Below, in pieces: positions 47,637-56,081 of a stretch of DNA of 64,000 nt. Source of the DNA: Neorhizobium lilium (lineage in GTDB: Bacteria; Pseudomonadota; Alphaproteobacteria; Rhizobiales; Rhizobiaceae); assembly GCF_004053875.1 (NCBI RefSeq), contig NZ_SBIP01000003.1, positions 846,093 to 910,092 of the forward strand. Reading direction: 5' to 3'. Every line of letters starts with the position of its first letter. Position 1 is the first letter of the stretch. The translations under genes were made by a program, and so were the position numbers. Under the pieces are notes generated by a model. The model did no database searches. It saw only the letters and a list, made by a program, of their open reading frames with translations, and was not told the origin of the DNA.

Positions 47637-48260
47637 ATGTACACGCTGTTCTTTTCACCGGGCGCCTGTTCGCTGGCAAGCGCCATCGCGCTTGCGGAAT
47701 CTGGCCTGCCTTACCGCCTCCAGCGGGTGAAGTTCGCGGAGAACGAGCAGCGTTCCGCGGATTATCTCAAGCTCAATCCCAAGGGCCGCGTTCCGGCCCT
47801 GGCGACAGAGCAGGGCGTGATCAGTGAGAACGTCGCGATCCTCGCCTATATCGCCCAGGCCGCGCCCGAAGCGAAGCTTGCGCCGCTCGACGATCCCTTC
47901 GCGTTTGCCCGCATGCAGGCGTTCACCAGCTATCTGGCAGGCACCGTCCATGTCGCTTCGGCGCACAAGCGGCGCGGCTATCGATGGGCCGACAGCGAGG
48001 CGTCATGGCAGGACATGGCGGCAAAGGTCCCGCAGAACCTGCGCGAATGCTACACGCTCATCGAGGAGGATTTTCTGCAAGGACCTTGGGTCCTGGGCGA
48101 CAATTATTCTGTTGCTGACTGCTATCTCTTCACGCTCGCCGACTGGCTTCCCGGCTACGGGATCGCTCGGGACGAGTTCCCGGCCGTGGCGGATCATTAT
48201 CGCCGCATGCGCGAGCGCCCGGCCGTGCAACGGGCGCTCGCCGAACACGAAGTTTCGTAA
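47637..48260 (+). CDS. Glutathione S-transferase family protein
   Basis: The protein has 207 residues from the ATG at 47637, preceded by GAGGAGA. The thioredoxin-like N-domain is YTLFFSPGACSLASAIALAE, with the S-P-x-x-C-S element of beta-class bacterial GSTs; KGRVPAL is the cis-proline region, with ENVAILAYIA following. The C-domain has GDNYSVADCYLFTLADW. It begins 50 bases after MITE copy 2 and is convergent with the next GST. Confidence 0.9.
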   Translation: MYTLFFSPGACSLASAIALAESGLPYRLQRVKFAENEQRSADYLKLNPKGRVPALATEQGVISENVAILAYIAQAAPEAKLAPLDDPFAFARMQAFTSYLAGTVHVASAHKRRGYRWADSEASWQDMAAKVPQNLRECYTLIEEDFLQGPWVLGDNYSVADCYLFTLADWLPGYGIARDEFPAVADHYRRMRERPAVQRALAEHEVS

Positions 48261-48331
48261 GGCTTCGGTCCATAACCAGGTCTGTCCCGCGGCCCCATCT
48301 CGGGCCACGGGATGTGACGCTTGCGTTCGTC

Positions 48332-48979
48332 TCAGGCCGGTTCGGCCGTGCGCTTGTCCCACATTGCCTTGAAGCCCGGGCGTGCCTGGCAGGCTTCCAG
48401 CCAAGCCTTCAGCGCTGGGCGGCTGTCGAACAGCGGGGTGTGGCCTTGCGCATAGCGCACCACTTCGGCAACGTTCACATCCGCCACCGAGAACCGCCCG
48501 CCGACCAGATGGCTATTGGCGGAAAGATGCTTCTCCAGCACGTCGAACGGGCGCTTCAGCGTGCGCGCAGCGACGCCGATCTCGGCCTTGCCCTCATCCG
48601 TCTCGTCCTTGGCGGATTGAAGCTTCAGCGCCGGGGCTTCGATGCTGGTCACGGCAAACAGCGACCACTGCACCATCGACCCCTCTTCCGGTATGTCGCG
48701 GGGACCGATCTCTCCACCATATTTGCGGGCAAGATAAAGCGTGATGGCAAGCGACTCGTGCAGGATGAAGCCGTCGTCTTCCATGGAGGGCACGGAACCC
48801 ATCGGGTTCACCGCCAGGAATTCCGGCGACAGCGTATTGGTCGGCGCACCCGGTGCCATAGGCTCGGCAAGCCGGTAGGACTGGATCACAGGCACCAGCT
48901 CGAACGGCTTGCCGATCTCCTCCAGAAGCCAGAGCGGCCGGGTGGCGCGCGAGCGGTAGACACCATAGATCTTCAGCAT
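48332..48979 (-). CDS. Glutathione S-transferase family protein
   Basis: The 215-residue protein has the N-domain KIYGVYRSRATRPLWLLEE and the cis-proline motif MGSVPSMEDDGFILHESLAI. The C-domain has GGRFSVADVNVAEVVRYA. It belongs to a different subgroup from the convergent neighbour at 47637. The substrate is unknown. Confidence 0.9.
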   Translation of the reverse strand: MLKIYGVYRSRATRPLWLLEEIGKPFELVPVIQSYRLAEPMAPGAPTNTLSPEFLAVNPMGSVPSMEDDGFILHESLAITLYLARKYGGEIGPRDIPEEGSMVQWSLFAVTSIEAPALKLQSAKDETDEGKAEIGVAARTLKRPFDVLEKHLSANSHLVGGRFSVADVNVAEVVRYAQGHTPLFDSRPALKAWLEACQARPGFKAMWDKRTAEPA

Positions 48980-49110
48980 GTTTCGTCTCTCCTGAAATGC
49001 TGCCGCACGCTATTGGCGGCAAGAGAAAAACGGAAGATCAATCCGCGTTGGACGCTCATGAAAGTTTTCGATAGGATTTAATCGTGTCGAACGGCCGAAG
49101 GAGATCCACC

Positions 49111-49398
49111 ATGCGCACTACCCAGTCCCTCAGCATCACCCTGCCGATCGAGATGGCGGAGATGGTCAAGTCCAAGGTCAGCTCAGGCGAATATGCCACG
49201 GAGAGCGAGGTGATCCGCGACGGCCTGCGTACGCTTATCGCCCGCGATGCGGCCATCGAGAAGTGGTTGGTCGAGGAGGTCGTGCCTGCTTATGATGAGG
49301 TTATGGCGCATCCTGAAAAGCTGCTGAGCGGTGAACAGGTCAGCGCTCGCCTTGATGCCCGAATGGCAGGGCTATTGAAGCGAAGTGGTAGTGCGTGA
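49111..49398 (+). CDS. ParD-type antitoxin, orphan
   Basis: The protein has 95 residues from the ATG at 49111 with AAGGAG ahead. LSITLPIEMAEMVKSKVSSG and ATESEVIRDGLRTLIARD form the ribbon-helix-helix DNA-binding domain of ParD. The cognate toxin frame that overlaps its stop is only 26 codons long, so the antitoxin is now without a working partner. Confidence 0.9.
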   Translation: MRTTQSLSITLPIEMAEMVKSKVSSGEYATESEVIRDGLRTLIARDAAIEKWLVEEVVPAYDEVMAHPEKLLSGEQVSARLDARMAGLLKRSGSA

Positions 49399-49475
49399 AT
49401 TACCGGGTCGTCTTCTCGCCGTCGGCCAGTGATGATCTTATCGAGTTTGCCGACGAACAGGACGATCTTCCCTAA
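49395..49475 (+). pseudogene. Truncated ParE toxin remnant
   Basis: A GTG at 49395 overlaps the ParD stop in the usual coupled way and encodes NYRVVFSPSASDDLIEFADE followed by a stop after 26 residues. That is the first strand and helix of a ParE protein. The remaining roughly 70 residues are missing, and the sequence runs directly into the 3' end of the opposite-strand gene at 49472. Confidence 0.75.
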
Positions 49476-50863
49476 ATCATTCTGTTGCCCTCTATGGTCA
49501 ACTGTGGAAATTTTCCCGCCTCTTGTCCGCCGCGCGCAAGTTCCGCCGTCGCCGGGGCCTTCCAGCGATGCCCGATGATCGCGCCATCCTTCATGCCCTG
49601 AAACAGATTGCCCGAGATGATGGCGTTGCCCGCGCCCTCCACCACGCTGACCGCGCAGCCGATCCGCGCCTGGCGCACCATGTTTCCGCTGGCAACGACA
49701 TTGCGCAGATAGGCGCCGAAGCCGAGCGCCAGTCCCCAGAGCGGGGCGTTTTCCACCACATTTCCGGTCACGACCGTATCGGCCTCCACGCTGATGCCGA
49801 CGCCGAAGATCGCCTCCTCCAGCACGTAAGGCCCTGTGGCGGCGAGGTTGCGGACGATATTGTTGGCGACAGTCGCCAAGCGTCCGCCCTCGTTGAAATT
49901 GACGACCGAGATGCCGTTTGCGGCGCCGTCGACCATATTACCGGAAATGACCGCACCCTCGAAGGCGAACTCGGCATAGATGCCGGTCTCGCCGGACTGG
50001 AAGCATTGGTTGTTGGCGATCTGTGCATTGGAGGCGCTGTTGGCGCGGATGGCGGAAAAGGCGGCCTGTGTGATCTGGTTGCCGGTCACAGTCACGCCGT
50101 CCGCCCGGAACAGGTTGATGCCGTTGCCGTATTGGCCGGTGCCGCCATTCGTCGCGCCGATCTGCGCAATACGATTGCCCGATATGATCGTGCCGTCGAA
50201 GCCCTTGCTCCGTCGGTGAATGAGGATGCCGCCATTGCCGCAGTCGGAAACGCTGTTGGCGGTCACCGAAAGCCGGCGGCTATCGACCGCATAAAACCCG
50301 TATTCGGCGGCCCCGCCGATGCTGCTGCGCTCGATCCGCCCGCCGCAGCCTTCAAGCTGCAGGCCTGTCTTCGCGGAGGCGAGGATCTCGCAATTGTCGA
50401 TGCTCGCGTCCTGCACGCCGCTGAGGTGAACAAGAGCTGATGTCTGACCGTCCAGTCCGCGACCAGCGCCGTCGATGACGAGATTGGAGAGCTCGATCCG
50501 GCTGCCGCCATCGGCCCGCAGCAGGAAGCCGCCGCCGCCATAGACCAGCCGCGTTGCGCCGGCAATTCCGGTCAGCCGCGCGCCGTCCGGCAGCATCAGG
50601 TTGGAGACTTCGTAAGTGCCCGGAGACAAAAAGACCGGCAGGTTTTGCCGGGCGGCCTTGGCAATGAGATCGGCAAGCTGGCGGCTGGTTTTTTCGCTTT
50701 CCTTGCTGCCGCGGCCTGGGATCACGCCCTCGGTGCCGGCATCGATCGATCCGCGCATTCCGATAGACGGGCCGCTGAGCGGCGCGGCGCTCCCAGCGAG
50801 CGGCAACAGCCCCAGTCCCGTTGCGCCTGTCGCAAAGCCAAGAAGCGTCCGTCTCGAAATCAT
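49472..50863 (-). CDS. Tat-exported beta-helix repeat protein (TIGR03808-like)
   Basis: The protein has 463 residues from the ATG at 50863. MISRRTLLGFATGATGLGLL is a twin-arginine signal. The body is a right-handed beta-helix with recurring (V/I)xxNxI units such as TVTGNQITQ, VISGNMVDG, TVTGNVVEN and IISGNLFQG, as in pectate-lyase-like proteins. It matches the rhizobial family of Tat-translocated repetitive proteins of unknown function. Its stop overlaps the ParE remnant. No catalytic residues can be assigned. Confidence 0.85.
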   Translation of the reverse strand: MISRRTLLGFATGATGLGLLPLAGSAAPLSGPSIGMRGSIDAGTEGVIPGRGSKESEKTSRQLADLIAKAARQNLPVFLSPGTYEVSNLMLPDGARLTGIAGATRLVYGGGGFLLRADGGSRIELSNLVIDGAGRGLDGQTSALVHLSGVQDASIDNCEILASAKTGLQLEGCGGRIERSSIGGAAEYGFYAVDSRRLSVTANSVSDCGNGGILIHRRSKGFDGTIISGNRIAQIGATNGGTGQYGNGINLFRADGVTVTGNQITQAAFSAIRANSASNAQIANNQCFQSGETGIYAEFAFEGAVISGNMVDGAANGISVVNFNEGGRLATVANNIVRNLAATGPYVLEEAIFGVGISVEADTVVTGNVVENAPLWGLALGFGAYLRNVVASGNMVRQARIGCAVSVVEGAGNAIISGNLFQGMKDGAIIGHRWKAPATAELARGGQEAGKFPQLTIEGNRMI

Positions 50864-51005
50864 CCGATCATCTTTCCGGCGAGCGCCGCTTTCTTTCAAG
50901 TATGACAATTTCATGGTGTTCTTAAACAAGGATAAGGGATTTTACCTCATATTACATGGCACTCGCAGGGTGGTTCACGAGTATATTCGGAGGGATGGGC
51001 GGCTC

Positions 51006-52538
51006 ATGGTAGACCCGGCGTTACAGGGCATGCCAGAAGACTCTTCGCGTGAGCCCTTGGAGGAGCTCTGCAGCAGGCTCCTGCGTATTGCCACCGAAAG
51101 CGAAATCGATCTCGATACCGCCCGCGTGAACCGCGAACTCGAGACGCGCACGCTGCTCGATCAATTGCCTGACTTCATCTATGTCAAGGATCGTCGCAGT
51201 CGCTTCGTTTTCGCCAATGCCGCCGCCAACCGCATAAGCCGGGCTCGGCTTGGCTCGGACCTTGTCGGCAAGACGGACTTCGACCTTCTGGACAACGAGA
51301 CAGCGCGCCGTCTTTTCATCACCGAGCAGGAGGTCATGTCGTCGGGCGTGGCCATCAATGGGCTGGAAGAGCGTGTGCGGCTGCCGGAGGGGCGGATCTT
51401 GTGGCTAATGACCACGAAGACGCCCTTGCGCGATGCTTCCGGCCAGATCGTCGGCCTGATCGGGATTTCCCGCAATATCACCGAGCGCAAGCGCCAGGAT
51501 GACCTGAGGCATGGGCATGCGCGGCTTCTTGAAATGATCGCCCGCGGCCAGCCTTTGACTGCGGTGCTGGACGCCCTGGTAAGGCTCGTGGAGGCGGAGC
51601 TTGACGGTATCATCGCCTCGGTTCTGCTTCTGGACGAGACGGGCGAGCGCCTGATGAATGGTTCGTCGCCCAATCTTCCACTTGCCTATGTAAAGCTCAT
51701 CGACGGTTTCGAGATCGGCCCCAGGCGGGGCTCCTGCGGAACGGCTGCCTGGCGGCGGGAGGCAGTGGTCGTCAGGGATATACAGGCCGATCCCCTCTGG
51801 GACGAGAATTTCCGCGAACTGGCGCTCATGTTCGGCTTTCGCTCTTGCTGGTCTTCGCCTCTTCTCGGGCCGGACGGGCGGGTCCTGGGTACTTTTGCGC
51901 TTTATTCCGCGGCCGTGCGGGAGCCGACGCCGCTGGAAACGGAGCTCACCGCCATGGCGACGGATATCGCCGGCATTGCGGTTGAGCGGGCGCATAACGA
52001 GGCGCGCATCCAGCACATGGCCCATCACGATCCGCTGACGGGGTTGCCCAACCGGGCCTTCTTCTGGGCGCAGTTCAGCCGCGCGCTTCATGAGGCACAG
52101 CGCGAGCGACGCAAGGTGACGGTCGCCTATATCGACCTCGACAATTTCAAGACGATCAACGACACGCTCGGCCATGCCGCCGGCGACGAGATCCTGCGAA
52201 GCCTGGCGGCCCGCATGAGCAACTGCATCCGTGCAAGCGATCTGCTGGCGCGTCTCGGCGGCGACGAGTTTGCCGTCGTCTTCAGCAATCCCGGCCATGA
52301 CGAGATCGGTGTTATCCGCCGCCTGCAGCAATTGCGGGCCGAGATCGCCCGGCCCGTCGTTCTGGAAGGGCAAAGCCTGGTTGCGACCTGCAGCATGGGC
52401 GTTGCCTTCTTCCCGCAGGATGGCGAAACGCCGGAGGCCCTGTTGGCCCGCGCCGACAAGGCCATGTACGAGGCCAAGGGCATGGGCCGCAATATGCTCC
52501 AGATCTCGGGACGGATGGCCGCCGAACCGCGGGTGTGA
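51006..52538 (+). CDS. PAS-GAF-GGDEF diguanylate cyclase
   Basis: The protein has 510 residues from the ATG at 51006, chosen for GGAGGG at 50989-50994. An ATG at 50913 would add an AT-rich, non-conserved leader. The PAS domain is at about 45-170 (LLDQLPDFIYVKDRRSRFVF) and ends in the usual GISRNITERKRQ linker. The GAF domain is at about 180-330, and the GGDEF domain at about 345-505 has LGGDEFAVV. It should make c-di-GMP in response to signals at PAS or GAF. No membrane helices are seen, so it is cytoplasmic. Confidence 0.92.
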   Translation: MVDPALQGMPEDSSREPLEELCSRLLRIATESEIDLDTARVNRELETRTLLDQLPDFIYVKDRRSRFVFANAAANRISRARLGSDLVGKTDFDLLDNETARRLFITEQEVMSSGVAINGLEERVRLPEGRILWLMTTKTPLRDASGQIVGLIGISRNITERKRQDDLRHGHARLLEMIARGQPLTAVLDALVRLVEAELDGIIASVLLLDETGERLMNGSSPNLPLAYVKLIDGFEIGPRRGSCGTAAWRREAVVVRDIQADPLWDENFRELALMFGFRSCWSSPLLGPDGRVLGTFALYSAAVREPTPLETELTAMATDIAGIAVERAHNEARIQHMAHHDPLTGLPNRAFFWAQFSRALHEAQRERRKVTVAYIDLDNFKTINDTLGHAAGDEILRSLAARMSNCIRASDLLARLGGDEFAVVFSNPGHDEIGVIRRLQQLRAEIARPVVLEGQSLVATCSMGVAFFPQDGETPEALLARADKAMYEAKGMGRNMLQISGRMAAEPRV

Positions 52539-52542
52539 CGAT

Positions 52543-53100
52543 CTACCTGGACGGAGGGTGCTCGAAGGGATAGGGCGGCGGATTTTCCTCCAGCCGGTCT
52601 CCCGGGATGGAAAGCTGCTCGAAGCTGTCGATGAACCGCGAAAACAGTTCGGCGAACTGAATGCGCTGCTCTTCCGTCCAGTCGCTCACGATATGCTGGA
52701 CCACGGCCTGCTTTACGGCCCGTGTCTCGCCGGCAATGCCTTCGCCTTGCTCCGTAAGCTTGATGATGGAGCGACGCCCGTCCTCCTGCGATACGTCGCG
52801 CTTCAGGAGACCGCGTCCGACGAGATCCGCGACGAGCCGGCTTCCGCGCGAGGGGTCGAGGCGCATCGCATCCGCAATTGCGCCGACCGTGGCTTCTTCG
52901 CCCTTCCGGTGAATACGCCGGATCACTTCGAGGATGTCGAGCTGTGACAGGTCTATGCCCGGGGCCGCATGGGCGATTGTCAGCCGGCCAATGATCCGCC
53001 GCCCCATCATGACCCGCATACGCGCCAAGGCCTGGCCGATCTGCTCGATCGTTGCGTCCGCTGCCGGATTGGGATGGGGGTCAAAGGGCTTTTTCGTCAT
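52543..53100 (-). CDS. MarR-family regulator
   Basis: The 185-residue protein has a winged HTH around TVGAIADAMRLDPSRGSRLVADLVGRGLL, with the wing DGRRSIIKLTEQG. It is divergent from an EmrB/QacA-type efflux gene across a 118-base gap with two inverted repeats, the standard arrangement for a drug-responsive repressor. Confidence 0.92.
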   Translation of the reverse strand: MTKKPFDPHPNPAADATIEQIGQALARMRVMMGRRIIGRLTIAHAAPGIDLSQLDILEVIRRIHRKGEEATVGAIADAMRLDPSRGSRLVADLVGRGLLKRDVSQEDGRRSIIKLTEQGEGIAGETRAVKQAVVQHIVSDWTEEQRIQFAELFSRFIDSFEQLSIPGDRLEENPPPYPFEHPPSR

Positions 53101-53134
53101 GCGGGCTTATTCTCTCAAGGGACGCGATCAAACT

Positions 53135-53194
53135 TTTGCGAACGGCAAATGCTTGTCGTTGACAAATATATGCGAAAGGCACAAACTTTGTCAA
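53135..53194. promoter_or_regulatory. Two inverted repeats in the marR/MFS gap
   Basis: TTTGC-GAACG-GCAAA (53135-53149) and TTGACAAA (53159-53166) with TTTGTCAA (53187-53194) are perfect dyads. The second includes a TTGACA that could be a -35. They are candidate MarR operators controlling both genes. Confidence 0.55.
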
Positions 53195-53218
53195 AACATT
53201 GCAGGATCGTCCCGCCGC

Positions 53219-54757
53219 ATGGATACCACCTCCCAAATCTCAAAGCCGCTCGTCCCCAGCCACGGACTTCGGCTCGCCATCTTCTGCTTCCTGATGGCGG
53301 CGCTGTTCATGGCCACCCTCGACAACCAGATCGTCTCCACCGCCCTGCCGACCATCGTCGGTGAATTCGGCGAGATGGAGCGCTTCGGCTGGGTCAGCTC
53401 CGCATTCCTCCTGGCGACCAGCGCCGTCATGCCCATCTACGGCAAGCTCGGCGATCTCTTCGGCCGCAAATATGTCATGCTGACCGCGATCGTACTCTTT
53501 ACCCTCGGCTCGGTGGTCTGTGGCTTTGCCTGGTCGATGGATTCCCTCATCGCCGCCCGCGTCTTCCAGGGTCTTGGCGGCGGCGGCATCATGGTGTCGA
53601 TCTTCTCCATCAATGCCGACCTGTTCGAGCCGCGAGAGCGTGCCAAATACCAGAGCTATTCGAGCCTGATGATCATGGCGTCGGGCAGCCTCGGCCCGGT
53701 GCTCGGCGGCACGATGAGCGATCTCTTCGGCTGGCGCTCGATCTTCCTCATCAATGTGCCCATCGGCATTGTCGTCATCGGAGGCCTTCTCTTCCTGCTT
53801 CCCAACAGCCGCCCCACCCGCAAGCCGCGCATCGACTATGCCGGCGCCGTGGTGCTGGCCGCCACCATCACCTGCGTCGTCGCCTGGGCCGACAGCAAGC
53901 AAATCTTCGGCTCCATGGTTGCGCCCGCAGCCCTGGCCCTGCTGGGTTTCGGCGTTGTCTGCGCCGCTCTGTGGGTGTGGATCGAATCGCGCGTGCCGGA
54001 GCCCATCGTGCCGCTGCGCCTGTTCCGCGACAGCACATTCTCGCTCTATCTCATCGTCACCATGTGCTCCGGTGCGATCGGCATCGGCATGGTCAATTAT
54101 TTCTCGCTCTTCCTGCAGACCACGACCGGCCTGTCTCCCTCTATGGCCGGCCTGTTGTTCATCGGGTTGACCGGCGGCATCGTGATCGGCTCGCTCACTG
54201 CCGGCCGGCTCATTTCCAGCACCGGCCGCTACAAGCCGTTTTCCGTCATCGGCCTCAGCCTCAGCGTCGTCGCCTTCCTGCTGTTCTCGCTGATGGGGCA
54301 GGGCACGCCGCTCGCCGTCGTTGCAGTTCTGATGCTCTTCCACGGCTTTGCAGTCGGCTGCGGCCAGCAGGCGCCGATCATCGGCGTCCAGAACTCTGCC
54401 CCGCGGGCGGATGTCGGGGCTGCCACCGGCGCTGTGACCCTGATGCGCATGGGCGGCGCTTCCATTGCCATCTCCACTTATGGGGCGATCGTCGGATCGA
54501 GTGTCAAGGGTGCCACATCGCCCATACCCGGCGTCGCTGATATCGGCGCGCTGACGCCGAAAATGCTGGGCGAGCTTCCGGAGGCCTCTCGCCAGGCCGT
54601 TGCCGCGCTCTACTACCACGCCTTCACGCCGCTCTTCCTCACCAGCGCCTTTATCGCTGCTATCGGGCTTATCGCGGCGCTGTGCCTCAAGCCGAAGCGT
54701 CTGCCGACAGCAAAGGCTGCGGCAGAGCCGGCACAGGGAGAGCAGGCGGCCGCCTGA
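53219..54757 (+). CDS. MFS drug efflux transporter (DHA2/EmrB-like)
   Basis: The 512-residue membrane protein has 14 predicted helices. LDNQIVSTALPTIVGEFG, then YGKLGDLFGRKYVM (motif A), RVFQGLGGGGIMVSIFSI (motif B) and GSLGPVLGGTMSD (motif C) are the DHA2 hallmarks. It exports drugs or detergents by proton antiport and is likely induced through the adjacent MarR protein. Confidence 0.93.
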   Translation: MDTTSQISKPLVPSHGLRLAIFCFLMAALFMATLDNQIVSTALPTIVGEFGEMERFGWVSSAFLLATSAVMPIYGKLGDLFGRKYVMLTAIVLFTLGSVVCGFAWSMDSLIAARVFQGLGGGGIMVSIFSINADLFEPRERAKYQSYSSLMIMASGSLGPVLGGTMSDLFGWRSIFLINVPIGIVVIGGLLFLLPNSRPTRKPRIDYAGAVVLAATITCVVAWADSKQIFGSMVAPAALALLGFGVVCAALWVWIESRVPEPIVPLRLFRDSTFSLYLIVTMCSGAIGIGMVNYFSLFLQTTTGLSPSMAGLLFIGLTGGIVIGSLTAGRLISSTGRYKPFSVIGLSLSVVAFLLFSLMGQGTPLAVVAVLMLFHGFAVGCGQQAPIIGVQNSAPRADVGAATGAVTLMRMGGASIAISTYGAIVGSSVKGATSPIPGVADIGALTPKMLGELPEASRQAVAALYYHAFTPLFLTSAFIAAIGLIAALCLKPKRLPTAKAAAEPAQGEQAAA

Positions 54758-54832
54758 GTGGGTTCGGACAGCGAAAAATGAAACGCGGCTAGCCTCTTCC
54801 AAGCCTCGGCTTGTCGCCTATCTTTCATCGGC

Positions 54833-55843
54833 ATGAAACCCGAGGCGCTGCTTCATCCTACCCCGGCCGGGCTGTTCTGCCCCATTGGCCGCTTCCATGT
54901 CGATCCGGTCCGCCCTGTCGAACGGGCCCTGATCACCCATGGCCATTCGGACCATGCCCGCGCGGGCCATGGCCGGGTGCTCGCCACCCGCCAGACGCTC
55001 GACATCATGCGCATCCGCTATGGCGAGGACTTCTGCCAGAGCGAACAGGCGGCAGCCTTCGGCGATGAGATCGAGGTCGACGGGGTCAAGGTGAGCTTCC
55101 ATCCGGCTGGCCATGTGCTGGGCTCGGCGCAGATCGCGCTGGAGAAGGACGGGCTGCGGATCGTCGTGTCGGGTGACTACAAGCGCGGGGTTGATCCCAC
55201 CTGCGCACCCTTCGAGCCGGTCGCCTGCGACGTCTTCATCACCGAGGCGACTTTCGGCCTGCCGGTCTTCCATCATCCGGACCCGAAGCACGAGATCGGC
55301 AAGCTCCTGACCTCGCTGAAGCAGTTCCCGGAGCGCAGCCACCTGATCGGCGCCTATGCGCTGGGCAAGGCGCAGCGGGTCATTCGGCTGATCCGAGACT
55401 GCGGCTATGACGAACCCATTTTCATCCATGGCGCGCTCGCGCGGCTGTGCGATTACTATACGAGCCAGGGCATCGAGCTTGGCGATATCAGGCCTGCCAC
55501 GCTCGAAAAGAAGGACCCCAACGCCTTCAAGGGTGCGGTGGTCGTCGGTCCGCCGTCCGCCTTTCAAGACCGTTGGGCGAGACGTTTCAACGAGCCGCTG
55601 ATCGCCTTCGCGTCCGGCTGGATGATGGTGCGCCAGCGCGCCAAGCAGGGTGGCGTGGAACTGCCGCTGGTGATCTCGGATCATTGCGATTGGCCCGAGC
55701 TTCTGGAGACGATCGGCGAGATCGCGCCGTCGGAAGTCTGGGTGACCCATGGCCGCGAGGAGGCCTTGGTGCGCTGGTGCGAGCTGAAGAACATTCCCGC
55801 CCGCCCGCTGCATCTGGTGGGTTATGAGGACGAGGGGGATTGA
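54833..55843 (+). CDS. Ligase-associated metallo-beta-lactamase-fold exonuclease
   Basis: The 336-residue protein has the metal-binding ITHGHSDHARAGH (HxHxDH) at about 35-47, FHPAGHVLGSAQI and SGDYKRG following the MBL/beta-CASP-like pattern. This family is encoded beside LigC-type ligases and the Lhr helicase in many bacteria and is taken to trim DNA ends for repair. The ligase lies 238 bases downstream. Confidence 0.9.
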   Translation: MKPEALLHPTPAGLFCPIGRFHVDPVRPVERALITHGHSDHARAGHGRVLATRQTLDIMRIRYGEDFCQSEQAAAFGDEIEVDGVKVSFHPAGHVLGSAQIALEKDGLRIVVSGDYKRGVDPTCAPFEPVACDVFITEATFGLPVFHHPDPKHEIGKLLTSLKQFPERSHLIGAYALGKAQRVIRLIRDCGYDEPIFIHGALARLCDYYTSQGIELGDIRPATLEKKDPNAFKGAVVVGPPSAFQDRWARRFNEPLIAFASGWMMVRQRAKQGGVELPLVISDHCDWPELLETIGEIAPSEVWVTHGREEALVRWCELKNIPARPLHLVGYEDEGD

Positions 55844-55866
55844 TGGTGCATCCGGATTCTGCAACC

Positions 55867-56040
55867 ACCCCCCTCTGCCCTGCCGGGCATCTCCCCCTCA
55901 AGGGGGGAGATCGAATCGGCGCGCTGGCTTCCCCAAACAATAAACATATCAACGACATGAACGGCCAATGTGTCGGGAAGGTCCTGCTACGTGTGATCTC
56001 CCCCCTTGAGGGGGAGATGCCCGCCAGGGCAGAGGGGGGT
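55867..56040. repeat. RIME-like palindrome between exonuclease and ligase
   Basis: Arms of 46 bases at 55867-55912 and 55995-56040 are complementary at 45 of 46 positions and flank an 82-base unique loop. The inner hairpins are of the CTCCCCCTCAAGGGGGGAG type. It is the same family as 29107-29243. Confidence 0.9.
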
Positions 56041-56081
56041 ACTACTACGGGCGCTGTGGATGATAAAATCGGGGCCACCCC

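Noticed and set aside
53240..54802. A 520-codon minus-strand frame opposite the MFS transporter
   Set aside because: Composition is dominated by D, E, H, G and R, a typical antisense shadow of a hydrophobic membrane protein.
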